Positions 43,557-57,918 of a stretch of 64,000 nucleotides of DNA are shown piece after piece; position 1 is the stretch's first letter, and each line of letters starts with the position of its first letter. Location: assembly GCA_036250195.1 (NCBI GenBank), contig JAVHZZ010000004.1, positions 319,696,128-319,760,127 of the forward strand, given 5' to 3'. The DNA comes from Mixophyes australis. Taxonomy: Eukaryota > Chordata > Amphibia > Anura > Limnodynastidae. The notes beneath the pieces were generated by a model. That model was not told where the DNA came from. It saw only the letters and a list, made by a program, of their open reading frames with translations, and did not search any database. The translations under genes were made by a program, and so were the position numbers.

Positions 43557-46154
43557 TTGAGACACTTGTAGAAATTGTAACTGTTGGACCACTTTTAAAT
43601 TGTATTTAATAAATATACAAAAACAGGTTAAAACATATGTATAATATAATTGTGTATCATTGTGTGTTATACCATTTGTAAAACAAAGCAAAACTGTTGA
43701 AGATATAGTCTGTTTAAAAAAAACAGCAAAATGATGTTCCATTGTGTTATTTTATAATAGTATTTACCAAATGGAAAAGGAAAAAAAATATATAAAATTG
43801 TCTTGGAAGAGAAAAAAAATAACAGCAATTCCTGGAGAAATAACTGTAGTGGAGTTGACCATTTCAAGTCAGTTATAGTCATAAAGTGGCTAACCCTTTC
43901 AATGCAGTCGTAGAATCATTGGTGCCTGTTCCACACATAAAAAGCCACAGAAGTGGAGTATATGTTGGCTAGTTCTCACTTTTCACATAATTCTAGGACT
44001 CCTAGCTCACATGTAAATTACAATCAGATGCCTTCTGGATCTCAGATCCCTATGTAGATAGATAGGGAAAGCATTATTCTCACGCATCACAATGTACCTC
44101 CGTTGACAGTAAGGAAACACTGGAATTATGATTACCAATGTTTCCTGCATAAGAAAAATGTTCTGGGTCCAATCAGACCAGATCAAATCTCCTACAGTGC
44201 CCTCTAGTGGTAAAGCATGTTCTTACCGCCTCTGTGATACACTGGGGCATCTATGACACTATATAAAAAAAAGTTATTTAAAAATATATGTTTAAAACTA
44301 AATAAAAAGTGAACTTAAAAATAAATTACAGAAACAAACATGCAAAGTTTTTTTTTAAACATTGTTTTCCTTTATCTCCAATCTCATAAATCTCTTGTAT
44401 AGTAAATGAAATATGTATTCGCCTATGGTAACAAAAAATCTGTTCCTGAAAAAAAACTGTGTAAAATTTGTTTGTTTAGAATAAAAAAAAGTTTAAAAAG
44501 TTATTCCTGACGAAATCCAACTTTGATGATAGTATGCCTTTCAATACATAGGCTGTTCATTTTTTTTTCTTCTGACCTTTCACAATGGAACCATTTTCTC
44601 CCGGTTGTGGGAAATGCTTTCAATAAGCCCACACAGAAAAGCTGGTTCAGACACCTCAGAGGAGTTATTAGAAGTAGAGAGTGCTAGAGATGTTATGCAT
44701 TTGACCAGCTCCATCATACAGTAATTTGTCTGCTCATGTCTTTAAACAGATCAGATTACTCTGCAGTATAACTGACAACATAGCAGGCTGTTCACCTGCA
44801 GAACTGCAGTCAGCCCTTCAAGGTTATGGACATCTCTGTTTCTGCACTGTTTTCCAGCTGTTGTTTCCTGAGTACCTGCTTGACTTCTGTTTTTTTCTGA
44901 ATGAACTTAGACGCAGCCTGGCCTTCTTTCTGCCTTCTCCCCAGAACTGACTTGTTTTCCAGATTATGCTTACAGGACGCCTGCCATTAGCTGTGCCTAT
45001 TTCTGTTATTTCACTCTCTTTTAGTGTGTCCCTCCTGACCTGTATTTTCCAGGTATTCAACATACCAGCCTGCTAAGTAAACGCCCTACTCCAGTTCCTC
45101 TTTTTCTGGAAACTATGCTCAGTATTATACATTTTCAAGTCCACTATTCACACAGTTATTTACAAAGACACTTATAAAATCAGTGCTTGGTAAGTTGCAA
45201 CTGCTAATTTCACACGGTCATGGCAAAATTTACATACAGCTACATTTAAAGCTGGCTTTCAAAGCAACTCATGGACACTGTGCACTTTTTCCGCTACCCA
45301 GTAGGTGGCGGTGTTTTTGCTGGTGTTTTCTTCTGTTCATTTCATGCACAGAGAATACTTTAGTATTATAAACAAAGATAGTTTCAGCTCTTATTTCACC
45401 ATGTAAAATCGAACCTAAGCATCATCAAAAATACACACAATTGTTCCTAAATATAGCTGTAAACATTGCTCTGAATTCTTCCTTTCCAATTTTTAGCAAG
45501 TACTGTTCTACAAATGTTCTCCAAAGTCCTTAACATGTTATATAATCCACAGAAACAATTAATAAGTCACATACTGGAAAAGCAAAAACAAGATGAAAAA
45601 CAACTACATGGGATGCTGGTGGATAGAGTAACGTATATAGAAAAATCATGAGGTATATCATCACCATAATGATTGATAAGTCTAGTGTCCAAGCCAATTG
45701 AAATATGCTTATGGTGAAATGATAGGGGTGATCAGCTCTGCACCAGAGGTGCTGGGGCATGTTGCTCATACCCACTATGATATTATAACACTCCCTTTTT
45801 GTGTGCGCCACCCCAAAGGGGGTAAAATGTTGTGAGATTTCAAATTAGAGGTATATGTAAAAGCAATTCAATAGTCAATAAAAGCCTAGATATCAGGAAT
45901 CACCAATTATCATGGATTGTGTAACAGGAAGTGTCTGTCAAATGCTGTGACTATTACTCACTACCTGGTTTATAGTAAATGGGAAGTTATTCCCATGAGG
46001 ATTTTACATGTAATTGGGGGGTTACATTTTGTATTTTAGGTGTGTGCTTTAAACACGATGACATTCTGCCTGCTTATTACAAAATATATTTTAGCAATAT
46101 GCTTCACTTTGCTGCAAACTGAAGACCCTCTCTCCGGCCTCAAGTCTTAAAAAG
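43557..46154. other. AT-rich spacer
   Basis: No gene. A pyrimidine-rich patch at 44700-45070 has the look of an old LTR but no ends were found. Confidence 0.45.
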
Positions 46155-46249
46155 ATCATCATCATCATCACCATTTATTTATATAGCGCCACTGATTCCG
46201 CAGCTCTGTACAGAGAACACATTCACATCAGTCCCTGCCCCATTGGAGC

Positions 46250-46297
<48 letters not shown>

Positions 46298-46450
46298 AGA
46301 GACTAGGGTCAATTTTTATAGCAGCCAATTAAACTACTAGTATGTTTTTGGAGTGTGGGAGGAAACCTGAGTACCCGGAGGAAACCCACGCAGACACAGG
46401 GAGAACATACAAACTCCACAAAGATAAGGCCATTGTCGGGAATTGAACTC
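46155..46450 (-). mobile_element. V-SINE-like copy B, head missing
   Basis: Tail (TATATAAATAAATGG with GATGATGAT), L2-like CTGCGGAATCAGTGGCG and the V domain are present. A (CA)n run at about 46254-46293 interrupts the variable region. The sequence stops in the B box (GAGTTCAATTC), so it is 5'-truncated. Confidence 0.8.
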
Positions 46451-49400
46451 TACTGCAGGAAAGAATATTCCCATTGGATTTTTAAAGAGGTAACTATGGA
46501 TGTCAGGACGCTTGAATTTAATTACGTTTTATATGAAATTGCATTTATCAAGAACAGTGAAGACACCATTCTCTCTTGTTTATATGACACTTCTTTACAT
46601 TTCATTATATTGTGTACAAAAAACAAAAAATAATGCAACGCTGGCATTTACTACTAATCCTGCCAAACCGCATCTCTACTGTATTGTTAGGATTGTATGA
46701 AAATACTATTGTTTTTGAGTTGGACGCATCTTGGGATAGGTCTGAAACAACATGAATAAATGCATTTGTCTTTTTTTACATACAGGGACTCAACCTTTCA
46801 TGCAGCATAGTTAAAATTGCTAAATTGCAACTGCTCTAGGAGTTATAGATGCTAGTTAGATAAACTGAACTTGTTATGCATGTTTATTGTGTCTCTGCAT
46901 TATGTTATTGTTTTAAAAAGAAAAACCTACAAAGAAACATACATTTAAATGTTCTAAAACCATAACAAAATTAAAGATGTTTTGCATATAAACTAACTAA
47001 CTAACTAACTAACTAAATTACTAACTACCTAACTTTGTGATAAGCTTCAAAAAAGTTTTAAATATGTTTATGTATTTGTGATTGCTTTTAGTAGCTTTTA
47101 GATAAGTTAAGTTATGTTTCAACTTTTAATGATCCTGTAAGGATTGCATTTCTATTGCAGAAATTATGTTAAAATTATCAGAAAAATTATGGTGGAAAAT
47201 TTTACTGGAGGGCAGGTCCAGGGTAAGCTTTGAAGTGGTGCCCCCCCCCCCTCCTCCCCCCAGATTCACTCCTTCAGCGTTTTAGTTGCCAGACATCTAT
47301 TGGTGGCTAGACAACAGTGCAAGGTTCGCTTAATGGGATGTGTGAATGATTATCAGGAGCAACAATGGGGGAAGATAGAGGAAAATCTGTTGAGATGTTC
47401 TGTGTAGAAGTGTAAAAGAGGTGTGAGTAGTAAGACTAATACAGATTTTTGTGCTTTAGATGCAACAAATACTGTGCTTATAAATCTGACTCTGAGCATG
47501 AGTAAGAGCACATATTTCTGATTCAATGTAGTGAAAGTCAAACATTTGTGCCAGAGCAAAAGTAATTTTTCTGTTACTTGAGTCACTTGTCCTGTGATAT
47601 GAACTTGCAATGCAGATTTTGCATACGGTATGGCTTTTAGCTGTTTACTACTATCTTCCCTTATTAAGTGTTACTGAATTCTGGTTGGACTATTTCTACT
47701 GACTGAATTCCTGATTCTCTGTGAGCACAGATATCTACTGGCTCCCTAGATCTGTGGCTCCTGACTTTGACTCTGATTGTACTTGATGTTTCGATACATT
47801 ACTGTTATATCTGTCCCCACTAGTCTGTGAACCTGTTTTGGGATTTTGATTTTTTTACTGCATTCTGGGATCTCCTAACTCTCCCCACAAAAATCTGTGA
47901 CTTTCTGATTAAATGCTGCGGGTATCTGAGCACCCATAAGCCTATTCCACCCTAAGTAAGGACAGCTGCTATAGACAAACATACACTGCTGGTCTAGGTG
48001 TCCCTGGCTTCCTAAGGCTGTCAATACCTGCTGTGATATCTGCAGCGATAATGGACAATTGGTCCGATATTGCAGTGCATATGGCCACAGAACAAGCCCA
48101 ATGCCTACTAACAATTCATTTGTATCATACTGGAACATTATGGAACATGACAGGAAAGCCGAATGGAAGATAATCACTGTCAGTTTGTGTGTTCAGTCAT
48201 CTTACAACTGTGCTCGCACACCTTACAGTACACAGAAGCGATGCAGCCACTCCCAAGCGTTAAACGGCCAAATCTCATCCAGTTTAGCCACAGAATGAAT
48301 GAAACAATGAGAGATATTTTAAGAGGAGTTAGAAAATTAGCAAAACATTTTTAATAACTTAGAAATACTTTGACAGTTATGTTCTGTAAAATGTTAGAAT
48401 ATATTTTGCTAATTCATTTGAAAATGTGTAGGTCATCTATTCTTTTACATTTTACAACAACAAAATAATATCCATCATTGGTAAAAGAAAGTTTAGTGAT
48501 GTGATTTGACCAAATGTCCACAAAGTGGTGCCCGTCTTATCCCATGAGATTTAGTATCTATGCTATGTACAGACAATGTTACCCGTTTCACACCTAAACT
48601 CTCCATTTCTCTACTTCGTGGTAAACAATTTTCTACATAACAGAAACTTAAAAGCTACCTACAACCCTCACATTGCCATCTGCCAGGGACTTCATATGCC
48701 TTGCGGTATCTGCGGTCACATAACAGCACTCAGAGGAGGTGGCAGAAGAGATTAGGACCCAGAGAAGCACAAAGAAGTTGTGTATGGTCACAGTTAGCAA
48801 AAAAAAAACCATAATGAATGTGCACTATACTGAAATATATTACAACCTGTCATCACAACTATAATTACCATCAGACATTTAATTCAACCATCTGCATGTT
48901 CAACCATCGTTGAGTTGAAGAAACATTTAGATAAATGGTTTAATGTTTACACTGATAAAGATTTCCTAAAAGTTAAACTATAAAAACATTACATCAAGCA
49001 GATAATGCTTCTGCGGACAAGTGTTAATGGAATGGTTTCAACAGCATTGGAAAGACAATTTCACACTATTTTCTTTTGTCATTATGGTTGAGTCAAAAAT
49101 GTTCCATGAGCTGTTAAACATCTCAATGTATTGCTACAATTCATTGGGCAGGTCTAGAAATATTAAGAAACAGAATGTAGTTAAAATCATCAGTCTATTA
49201 CAATGTTTCTTAGTTACCAACACATACCTGTTGGCAGAGCAGATGTTTTATGCTGATCAGACCTTCTTATTTTTCACAGAAAACATTTGTAACATGCCAG
49301 GTGTCTGCACCAAGTGGCCTTAAAGACTCAAAATAAAGTCTAACCGTGTTTTACTGCAACTGTGACACACAAAACAAGATTACTTGATAAGAACATTCAA

Positions 49401-50030
49401 ATGTATTAGTTTTTGCTGTCAGATATGCAGTCAAAATGCGACAATGAATTAATAAACCAGTCTCCCAAGACTGCACATTGTATAGCAACAGAACTTCCCC
49501 ATTAGGCCAATATTATGTTAGCTTAATAACTGTTGAGCACACTCCAGTATAGAATCATTTGCAAAAGATAATATGTTTGATGTTGAATGTAATTCACCGT
49601 CAAGTAATTCTGCCACTTTTCAAAAACATTATAATGGTAAATTTCCATCTAAAATGCTAAAATAGTGCATATCTGAATAACAAAGATTCTATTTGGAATA
49701 CCACAAAAGATGGGACAAGGATGATTCTTTGTTGGCCAGCCCCATTTGTATACCTTGTTGGCTTCAGCCAGAGACTGATTATCCAATAGCTGCAGCCAAG
49801 GGTGCAAGGCTTTTGGAGGGTTCTAAAATATTGAAGGAAGTAAAATTGTGACAGGGAGAGGTGTAAACTGAAGTTCATTTTAAAATATAAGAGAATAGTT
49901 GTTCTCCAAAATAAAATAAAAAAACATGAAAGTCAAATCTATAAATTTCTACTGAACATAAAATTAATTTTTACAGTTGCTTCTGATTGCAAACACATGT
50001 AATAGCATGCATGCGAGACTGTCATCAGTA
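46451..50030. other. AT-rich spacer
   Basis: An (ACTA)n microsatellite lies at about 46993-47020. No gene, element end or RNA gene seen. Confidence 0.5.
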
Positions 50031-50814
50031 GTACTCAGGACTAGGTACACACTACAGAAAATTTCTAAATCATAGGCTGTAGTAAGTGTCCTTTGCATAC
50101 GAAGACGGAGCAGACATGGCTGCATTTACTGGCGTATGATTCCGTTTCTTGGCATATGCAGAGTGATTATGCGTATGATCAAAATCGGCAGATACATGCC
50201 TTGATGAATCAAGTCCGTAGAGTACACAGAGTAAGTGGAACTAATACAACACGATGGGGTATATCATGACCAAAGAATAACCAGGGGTTAGTAAAATAAA
50301 ATATACATACATAGATTAGTGTTTTCAATTATATGAGCTGTTTTTATCGAGTGACAGCTCTTGTTGTAAGTAAACCAGGGGTTTAATATATCTGAGGTTC
50401 CTGTAGTTCTGTATTGTGGCCCTAGCAGGAAGTGCTTTGCGGAGATGCCTAAATGTCCCAGACCAGATTTTATTGCAACACATACATACTGAAATATTTA
50501 AGGAATTGCTATTATCAGAGCAAACAAGTGGGGTCATGCAAACGGCATTATACATTCATATAGGGAACCTAATACATGAAAGAACATATTTTAAATATAT
50601 GTATTTGAATAGATCTCTATATATATCTATAACAGGCAAACCTAGACCAATGTCATGTGTAATCGATATCTACTAGCTCTATAAGGAAGAGGGAGAGATC
50701 ATGTATCTCCACAAATAATTTATCTAGCATAATCATGTTTCATATACACATATATGTAAACTTATATTTGGTTTAATGGGATCATTATTAAAACTCTGCT
50801 ATATTGGGGGCAGG

Positions 50815-51082
50815 GGAGGGCTGGCAAATTTTAGCCCAGGGGGGCAAGACTCGACTCTGATTTGGTACCTTGCATCTCGCTCAACTCTGACCACTCTTTC
50901 AACCTCTACTTCACTGGTAGCTGTTCTGGAGAATCGCGACCTGCATGACGCTTGCGGAAAAATCCACAATCTGCTTGCAAGGGTTCCTGGCGAAGTCCAG
51001 GGGCAATTTAGATTCCACGCCTCCAGATTCAGCAGTGCCAATCCCAGCAAGTAGGCAGCTTCCTATTTACTATTGTGTGACA
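50815..51082. mobile_element. LTR fragment
   Basis: GGTTCCTGGCGAAGTCCAGG and GATTCCACGCCTCCAG, then TATTGTGTGACA, resemble the 57650-57918 region (GTTCTTGGTGAACACCAGGG, GACTCCACACCACCGG, TATTGTGTGACA). A shared LTR family is likely; the left boundary is unclear. Confidence 0.4.
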
Positions 51083-53575
51083 TCCACCTGTTCACTTATG
51101 AAGAAGCAAATCTCCAATCCCATGACCTGTTTCTTGCAATGTTATTATCAAACCCGACTCCATGGAGACATGTAGATCATGGCAAAGTACTACAACATGC
51201 CATGTATTTTTTAATGAAATACCAGGACATACATATAAATTATTCAAACATTTGTGGTGACAGCGGGCTAAAGTTCAACACCGACGACTTTGTTCAATAA
51301 TTTCACTGACGAGTGTTCATAAAGGTATATGAAAGCATGTTAACAATAGCTACAATATATAATTTGTTAAAGATGAGGATAAAAATAAAAAATAATATTA
51401 ACAACACCCCATGTCAGTAAAAACATATTGGCTCCATCAAAAATGTGCAAATAATGAAAATCCTATATTATCCCACAATTCATTTACATTAGGTTCGTCA
51501 CCATAGAAAAATTGGAAATTGCTTAAAATAAATAAAGTCTAATGATCTTGACAAACTAAATAATCTCATTCAAAGCCAAACTCAGGGTGGAGGCAGTTAC
51601 ATGGATGGATCCTCTTGCCCAAATTTTTTTTGAATCTATCTCCTCTCAGGTCAGTTAATTTCATGCATTCAATCCCTGTAATCCTTATACCCCTAGGGTC
51701 ACTATTATGATAAAGAGCATAATGCTTAGACACAATATATGACATCAATCTGTTTTGAATATTACATTTGTGTTCATCAAATGTATATTTCAAAGGATTA
51801 GGGTCATACTCACATAATAAAAATTCCAACTACAATAGATTAAATAAATTACATAACTTGTATTTCATGTGATGAAGTGTTGTATTTTGAATTAACTCAC
51901 ATTATTTCTGATACTATGGTAACTCTATTGGTACTGAAACTCCAAGTACTACATGAATCTTCCCACATTTGTAACAATCTTGTGGTTGCAAAGGAATCCA
52001 GTTACTATCCATACTTGAAGGTATTTTTTTTGTTCTGTTTGGACCAGACCTCAAAAAACTTGGAGCTAACAGGTTTCAAATTTGTTCCACTTTTAAAAAT
52101 AACAACTGGATTAGGGGGTAAAATAGATCATAACATTGCATGTAGTTTTAGGATAAGTTGCTTTTGGTCATCTTTTTGGTATATTATGATGCCCTATTGA
52201 ATTTAGAAATAAAGACTATATAGGAAAAATTCTTCACCTCTATTGTTTGCTGACCCTTATTGTTCTCAATTTTTATTTCTGTTTTTATTATTGCTATTCC
52301 CAATATTCAAAGGGGCATCTAAAAAGTTATCTCTTTCATCCAATATTTATGATGAGCACTATCTTAGTGCAAATATTTGTTTGTATCAACTGGTTTTCTA
52401 TAGGTAGATGAACAAATTACAGTGTTATCGAGTGAAAGGGAGGGATCAAGAAAGTCAATAGAGGCTCTATGGAAATGGTGCAGAAACTTCAAATTACAAT
52501 CAGGAAAATGGACACATTACAGTGTTCTATACTTATTACCCCCTCCCCCCAAATAATAAATAAATCAGCAATGTACTGGCCATAGAGGACCAGGTGCCCT
52601 CCAAAGACCCAGATATATGAGGATTTTAAAAAATCTAAGTTTTTTTGGTTTTTTTTGGGGGGTGGGGTGTAAAAATGTAATTCGTGTAGATGGTGGTGAG
52701 GAGCAAAACTTACTTATGAAAGGGTTGGGGATCTGGAGCCTGATGAGTGAGTCTCCCCAAGGATACCTAGTCAGTCACGTTTCCCAGATGCTTGTAACAA
52801 TACCACTTCTCTCCACAGGCTCTAGACCTGATTTGGGGTAGCACCCAGCTGCTTTGTTTGCTCAGGTCTTAAGGTGGTGGAGGTCCTATAGGAACGGAGG
52901 AATTAGTGTTCTCTCTTACATTCTCTGCCTGACATTTCCGTCAATTATAGCAAGATGCCCCGTATTCTCCAGAGTCTCGGGAACTGGATAAAGTTCTTGA
53001 GAGATGACTCTCTGCTGCCGTGGGAGATATGCTTTATTTTATAGTAAATAATCAAAGATAGCTCTGCTCTACTAACAGAATTTTGGGCTAAAGGATGGCA
53101 TTGCTACCCCTATCTGAGAATGCAAATGCATCACAAATACATTGGGAAGAAAAGATCTGGAAGGTCTGTGTCACAAATAACATTGCATAGACAACACTAC
53201 CATAAATGCAAGCGACACTCTAAACTGTTCTGTGCATGCAGCCCTTTGATGGTTTGTCCTTCTCATAACAGTCCTGTGATAGTATATGAAGGAGTCCTAT
53301 TGCAATTTTGTACTGGGCAGATACAACTCAAAGTCAGACCTGTTATAGATATTATAATAAATGTATAATTTTCTTCCCTACTATGTCAATAAAATATCTA
53401 AACATAGTAAAATGTGTGCAAACATCCTCACTGGACATCTATACCTCTACACTGAAACCATTCCTTAGTGGATCATGGTAACTAGAGAAGACTTGTAGGA
53501 GCAAAATATAATTGTTATGTATAAGCTTCAGTAGCAATATTCAATAAAATAGCAATTGTAATGCAATTGTGTGTT
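51083..53575. other. AT-rich spacer
   Basis: No feature seen. Short frames only. Confidence 0.5.
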
Positions 53576-53583
53576 GTTATAAA

Positions 53584-53825
53584 TACATACTTGCCAACTT
53601 TGGCAATTTGTTTTTCCGGGAGATCTGGGGGCAGGTGGGCGTGTAGGGGCAGGGTTCGGAGAATCGCGTCATTGGCAATGCCCCTAAACTGTCAACTCCA
53701 TTTTTGTCCTATAACAGCAGAGGGGGGGCGACATGATGATGAGTGAATTGCTTCACTAAGCTCCGCCCACTCCATTTAACTTACCGAACTGGCAGGGATC
53801 TGGGAGGTTACCCTGCTTTACTGAG
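53584..53825. mobile_element. Probable MITE (ACATACTTGCCAAC family)
   Basis: Left end ACATACTTGCCAACTTTGG with TTCCGGGAGATCTGGGGG and a right part ACTGGCAGGGATCTGGGAGG suggest a DNA-transposon MITE with degraded ends. A GGGCGGAGCTT-type CpG patch lies inside. Confidence 0.4.
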
Positions 53826-53839
53826 AGTCAGGAAAGACT

Positions 53840-53844
53840 ATTAA

Positions 53845-53875
<31 letters not shown>

Positions 53876-53885
53876 AATAATAGCA
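53840..53885. repeat. (TAA)n microsatellite
   Basis: About 15 trinucleotide copies with one interruption. Confidence 0.9.
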
Positions 53886-55130
53886 ATAGTTAATTACTGT
53901 AAATATGTATGAAATTAGTACCACAATATGTTTAACATACATGTACAATAATTGGAGTCTGCTACAACCAGCAGTAATAATTCATATTCTATTGATATAC
54001 GTATTCCTCCTGATGTGCGTATTTTGACATATTAAAAGTTGCTGTTAATGCCCAATGTCTTTTCGGAACACTTGGCTGCTACATGTATATATTTTTGGAA
54101 CACTTGGCTGCTACCTTCTTAAATCCACTATATTTTATGTTCCCACCTACTGTGGGATGTGGTAGGGTCTGTGGCTATGGAGCTCTGTGGTGAACGGTAG
54201 GAGCCAAAACATGACACCCACGCAAAATGTAGAGGTTGGTTGTCGTGGCTAAATAACTACATACTTTGATGACACACTAACATTTTGCTAAATAAGCAAA
54301 CATAGCTACGTGTTCTCAAACACCGAAGCTGTTTCCTTTTAATGGAATATATTTAATTATATCCTAGAAACGCATACCACAATGGTCCCTCATAGGCAAA
54401 GCAACAGTCATTTCCTTTTATTTGTTTCTGTTGTTCTTGGCAAATTTGATGCTGCCATTTTGTTTTACATTTTTAAGAAAGAACTTTGAATTCCTCTCCC
54501 CCAGTAGAGTGCTTGTGCCCAGTATAATATTGGAAAGTGTGTCTGGGCATATGATTGGAAATATGAAACCTCCTTTTTGGTTTTATCATCATTACAAATA
54601 AGCAAAAATAAAACCATTTAAATAAATACTTTTCTCTAACAGTATAATTATTGAAATTAAATCTAAGAAACCTTATGTGGCCATAAACATTGTAAGAGTC
54701 AGCAAATATTTAAAACAAAATGTTAAAAGAAAAAATGTAAAACACACACACGCATATGTACTAAATGCAAGTATTGGGATATCTTGGGATAATATTTGTT
54801 TTGGTATAGTCAAATCACATTACACACTCAGGGTACTGCTAGCCACACTAAAGCTAAAGACTTGGATGTGTGTTTTACATGTCATTTGCTTATTTCCACA
54901 TCTAGGTCTTGGAAACCAACATTGTTACAATGAGTAAGGAATTGCTTGGAAATAGAAGGTCATTCCTAATTGTAAAGATTATAACAGTAAAAAAATAAAT
55001 ACAACACAGAGGTGAATCCACAAAGAGTTCATAAGTCATTTTATTGAGACTGTGACCCGCTGCAGATAGAGGGTTTTTGGTGGCGGTGCATTGAGCTGGG
55101 AAAACTACATCTCTCAGCAGCCCTCATCTC
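53886..55130. other. AT-rich spacer
   Basis: No gene. AACTACATCTCTCAGCAGCC at about 55093 resembles a ZNF143-type element but stands alone. Confidence 0.45.
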
Positions 55131-55474
55131 ATCATCATCATCATCATCATCATCATTTATTTATTTATATAGCGCCACTGATTCCACAGTGCTGTACAGA
55201 GAACTCATTCACATCAGTCCCTGCCCCATTGGAGCTTACAGTCTAATCCCCCTAACATACACAGACCGACAGACTAGGGTCAATTTTAATAGCAGCCAAT
55301 TAATCTACCAGTATGTTTTTGGAGTGTGGGAGGAAACCGGAGCACCTGGAGGAAACCCACGCAAACACAGGGAGAACATACAAACTCCTCCCAGATAAGG
55401 CCATGGTCGGGAATTGAACTCATGACCCCAGTGCTGTAAGGCAGAAGTGCTAACCCTGTAGCCACCGTGCTGCC
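55131..55474 (-). mobile_element. V-SINE-like copy C, full length
   Basis: The most complete copy. Minus strand: GGCAGCACGGTGGCTAC head with A-box region and B box GAGTTCAATTC; V domain GTTTGCGTGGGTTTCCTCC; CATACTGGTAGATTAATTGG; L2-like CAGCACTGTGGAATCAGTGG tail with TATATAAATAAATAAATG; a TGA repeat at the 3' end. Confidence 0.9.
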
Positions 55475-55830
55475 TGGATGGGAGCTAATCAGAGGAGGAG
55501 CATAAGAAATAAAAGTGAGTGAGTGAGCAACGAGTGACAGTTGGGGAAGTGGAGAAGGAGAGACAGTGGTCTAGAGTAAAGTCTGTGGAGAGACAGACAC
55601 AACTAAGTATGTTGAGAGACCGAGGAAATAGAGTTCTGAGAAAACAGCATAGATAGAGAGAGAGAGGGACATAACCCCCTGTGAGGAGGTTCCATTTGAG
55701 AGTAAACCACCATGCACAGCAGGGATATTGGGTGGTCTCCTGTTGACAAGTATTTGAAATTGGCAGCAATATTCATCAAACTGTAAGTGCTGACTAGTGA
55801 AAAACTGTGTCTTGTGAGAGTTATGCACAT
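55475..55830. other. Spacer
   Basis: Purine-rich GAGAGAGA patches at about 55640-55670. No supportable gene. Confidence 0.5.
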
Positions 55831-56400
55831 ACAGGGCCTGATTCATTAAGGCATGCAATATAAATGTATTGTGCATATTTAAAAACGCACCTAATTAGGG
55901 CATAAAAATGTCCACATTCAACTACAAGTGGATCTGAAGAAACATCTCTTGCTGAATACGGGTGTAGTTATGCTCTGCATATACGGCAATTGCCATATTG
56001 AAACAGACACAATACACTGCTGGATACGTACAATACATATGTGGAGTATAAAGTTACAGCAGAATACACGAAAAAAAAGTTGTATTATTGTCACTTGTTA
56101 CTAATATAGTTATTAACAAAAAGAATTTCATCCCCCCCATGAAATACATTTATCAGGATGTTATTAATGCCTACTGTATATCATAACATGCATTGTTACT
56201 GTTGCTCTTGATTGCAAACACATGTTCTAGCATGCATAAGCATCATCACTATCACTTGGCGCTTAGTTGGTGCAGGTGATATGACTTTACCTTAGAGATG
56301 TCAAAAGCTTCAAAGCTGTGTGCACACAAGCTTGGCACACCCTTACCCCCTTTCCTCCTCCGTTTCACCCATGAAATCGTGGGCAGTTGGAAGTCTTGTT
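55831..56400 (+). mobile_element. Unnamed interspersed repeat, copy 2
   Basis: Starts GGGCCTGATTCATTAAGGCA. Matches the reverse complement of 32153-32825, including CAACTACAAGTGGATCTGAA and CCATGAAATCGTGGG. Related pieces with CTTGATGAATCAAGTCC occur at about 50201-50217. Confidence 0.55.
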
Positions 56401-56784
56401 TACACTCGAAGATGAATTACCACTGTATTATTTGTCAGACAGTGTCTGTAAGAAATGTCATGTGACAATAGGAATCAGAAAGATAGAAAACCTGTGACAG
56501 GAAAAGAGTTACTACCTCAATCCAAATTGAATTGTTACAGGAGAGCACCAGCAAGTACAGTCAGTAGTCTAAACTTTATGAGCAATTGCAAAATACAATT
56601 ATTCTGCCTCTCAAGTCTCAGGTTTTTTATATAACCATTTCTATATCCATTATTTACAGGTATCTGTTACTTATTTTCCTCTTTTTCTGGAACTGTAGAT
56701 GGTTTGTTTAAGGCACTAGCTTATGAAAAGGGGCCTTTACGGTATTAAAAACCTGCTGGTTATCTTGAATATATATCTGGTCAA

Positions 56785-57027
56785 CATCATCATCATCATT
56801 TATTTATATAGCGCAACTAATTCCGCAGCGCTGTACAGAGAACTCATTCACATCAGTCCCTGCCCCATTGGAGCTTACAGTCTAAATTCCCTAATATAGA
56901 CACACACGCTCACTCACAAACAGACAGACAGAGAGGGAGACAGGCAGACAGACAGGGAAAGACTAGGGTCAATTTTGATAGCAGCCAATTAACCTACCAG
57001 TATGTTTTTGAAGTGTGGGAGGAAACC
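56785..57027 (-). mobile_element. V-SINE-like copy D, truncated
   Basis: Tail and part of the V domain only: it stops at GTGTGGGAGGAAACC. CA/CAGA-rich variable region at about 56900-56965. Confidence 0.8.
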
Positions 57028-57254
57028 ATGGAATACATTCATGTACTGTTTGACATGGATGTATCCTATTCTCAGACAATTACCACCACTGGTTATGCTG
57101 TAATCAGCACACTTTATAGACATTAATCATTAAGCTACCTGAAATGTCCTGATTAACTACCTTTTTCTTTTTTGTGTATATTTTTATTCCCAAGTCAAAC
57201 TGTCCTGATGAAGCCATGCCTAGTGAGATGGCATGAGATTCGCATGGCTGAGAC

Positions 57255-57918
57255 TGTTACACACATACCTGTCCCCGTTCCAGCGCCACGATCTCCGCTG
57301 CTTCCGGGTCTCGGCAGCGCTGTCACATGACACGACAGGCGGGGAATTCAAAGATGCTCTACAAAAACTCTGCTCTGACGCCTGGGCAGCGTCCGAGCAA
57401 CTTATTCCTGTTCCTGACTAAGCGTTTCCTGTGATCTCCAGTGAACCTTGCTGATCTTCCAGATTCTGTTCCACGTTACCTTTTTGCTCCAAGTGTACCA
57501 GACCCAGGCTTGATTGACTGCGTTGCTTCTCTGCTCCAGTGTACCAGACCTGGCTTGCTGACCACGTCTAATCTCCGCTCCAATGTACCAGATCCCAGCT
57601 TGCTGACCACGTCTATATCTCCCACATCCTTACCTTTAGAGGCAGACCAGTGGACCGCGACCTGCGTTCCTCTGCAGCAAAGCCCATCCAGCCTTGCGGC
57701 CGTTCTTGGTGAACACCAGGGGGCTCGTTAGACTCCACACCACCGGCCGGCCAGCGCCAATCTAGAGTAAGGCAAGTACTCCATATTTATTACTTATTTA
57801 CTGCACGTTACACAAGTGTTACAGAGACGTGGGTTGACTGGCCTCTTTTTAGTGCCTTTGGAGTTTCGCCACTTCATTCTTATATCCACAGCTTATACTT
57901 AGCTAGTATTGTGTGACA
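57255..57918. mobile_element. LTR-like remnant
   Basis: TGTTACACACATACC at the left and TTGTGTGACA at the right give TG...CA ends with inverted tips. Inside, three imperfect repeats carry CAGTGTACCAGACC with CTTGCTGACCACGTCT (about 57480-57610). No TSD or coding region. The small frames here are not supported. Confidence 0.45.
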
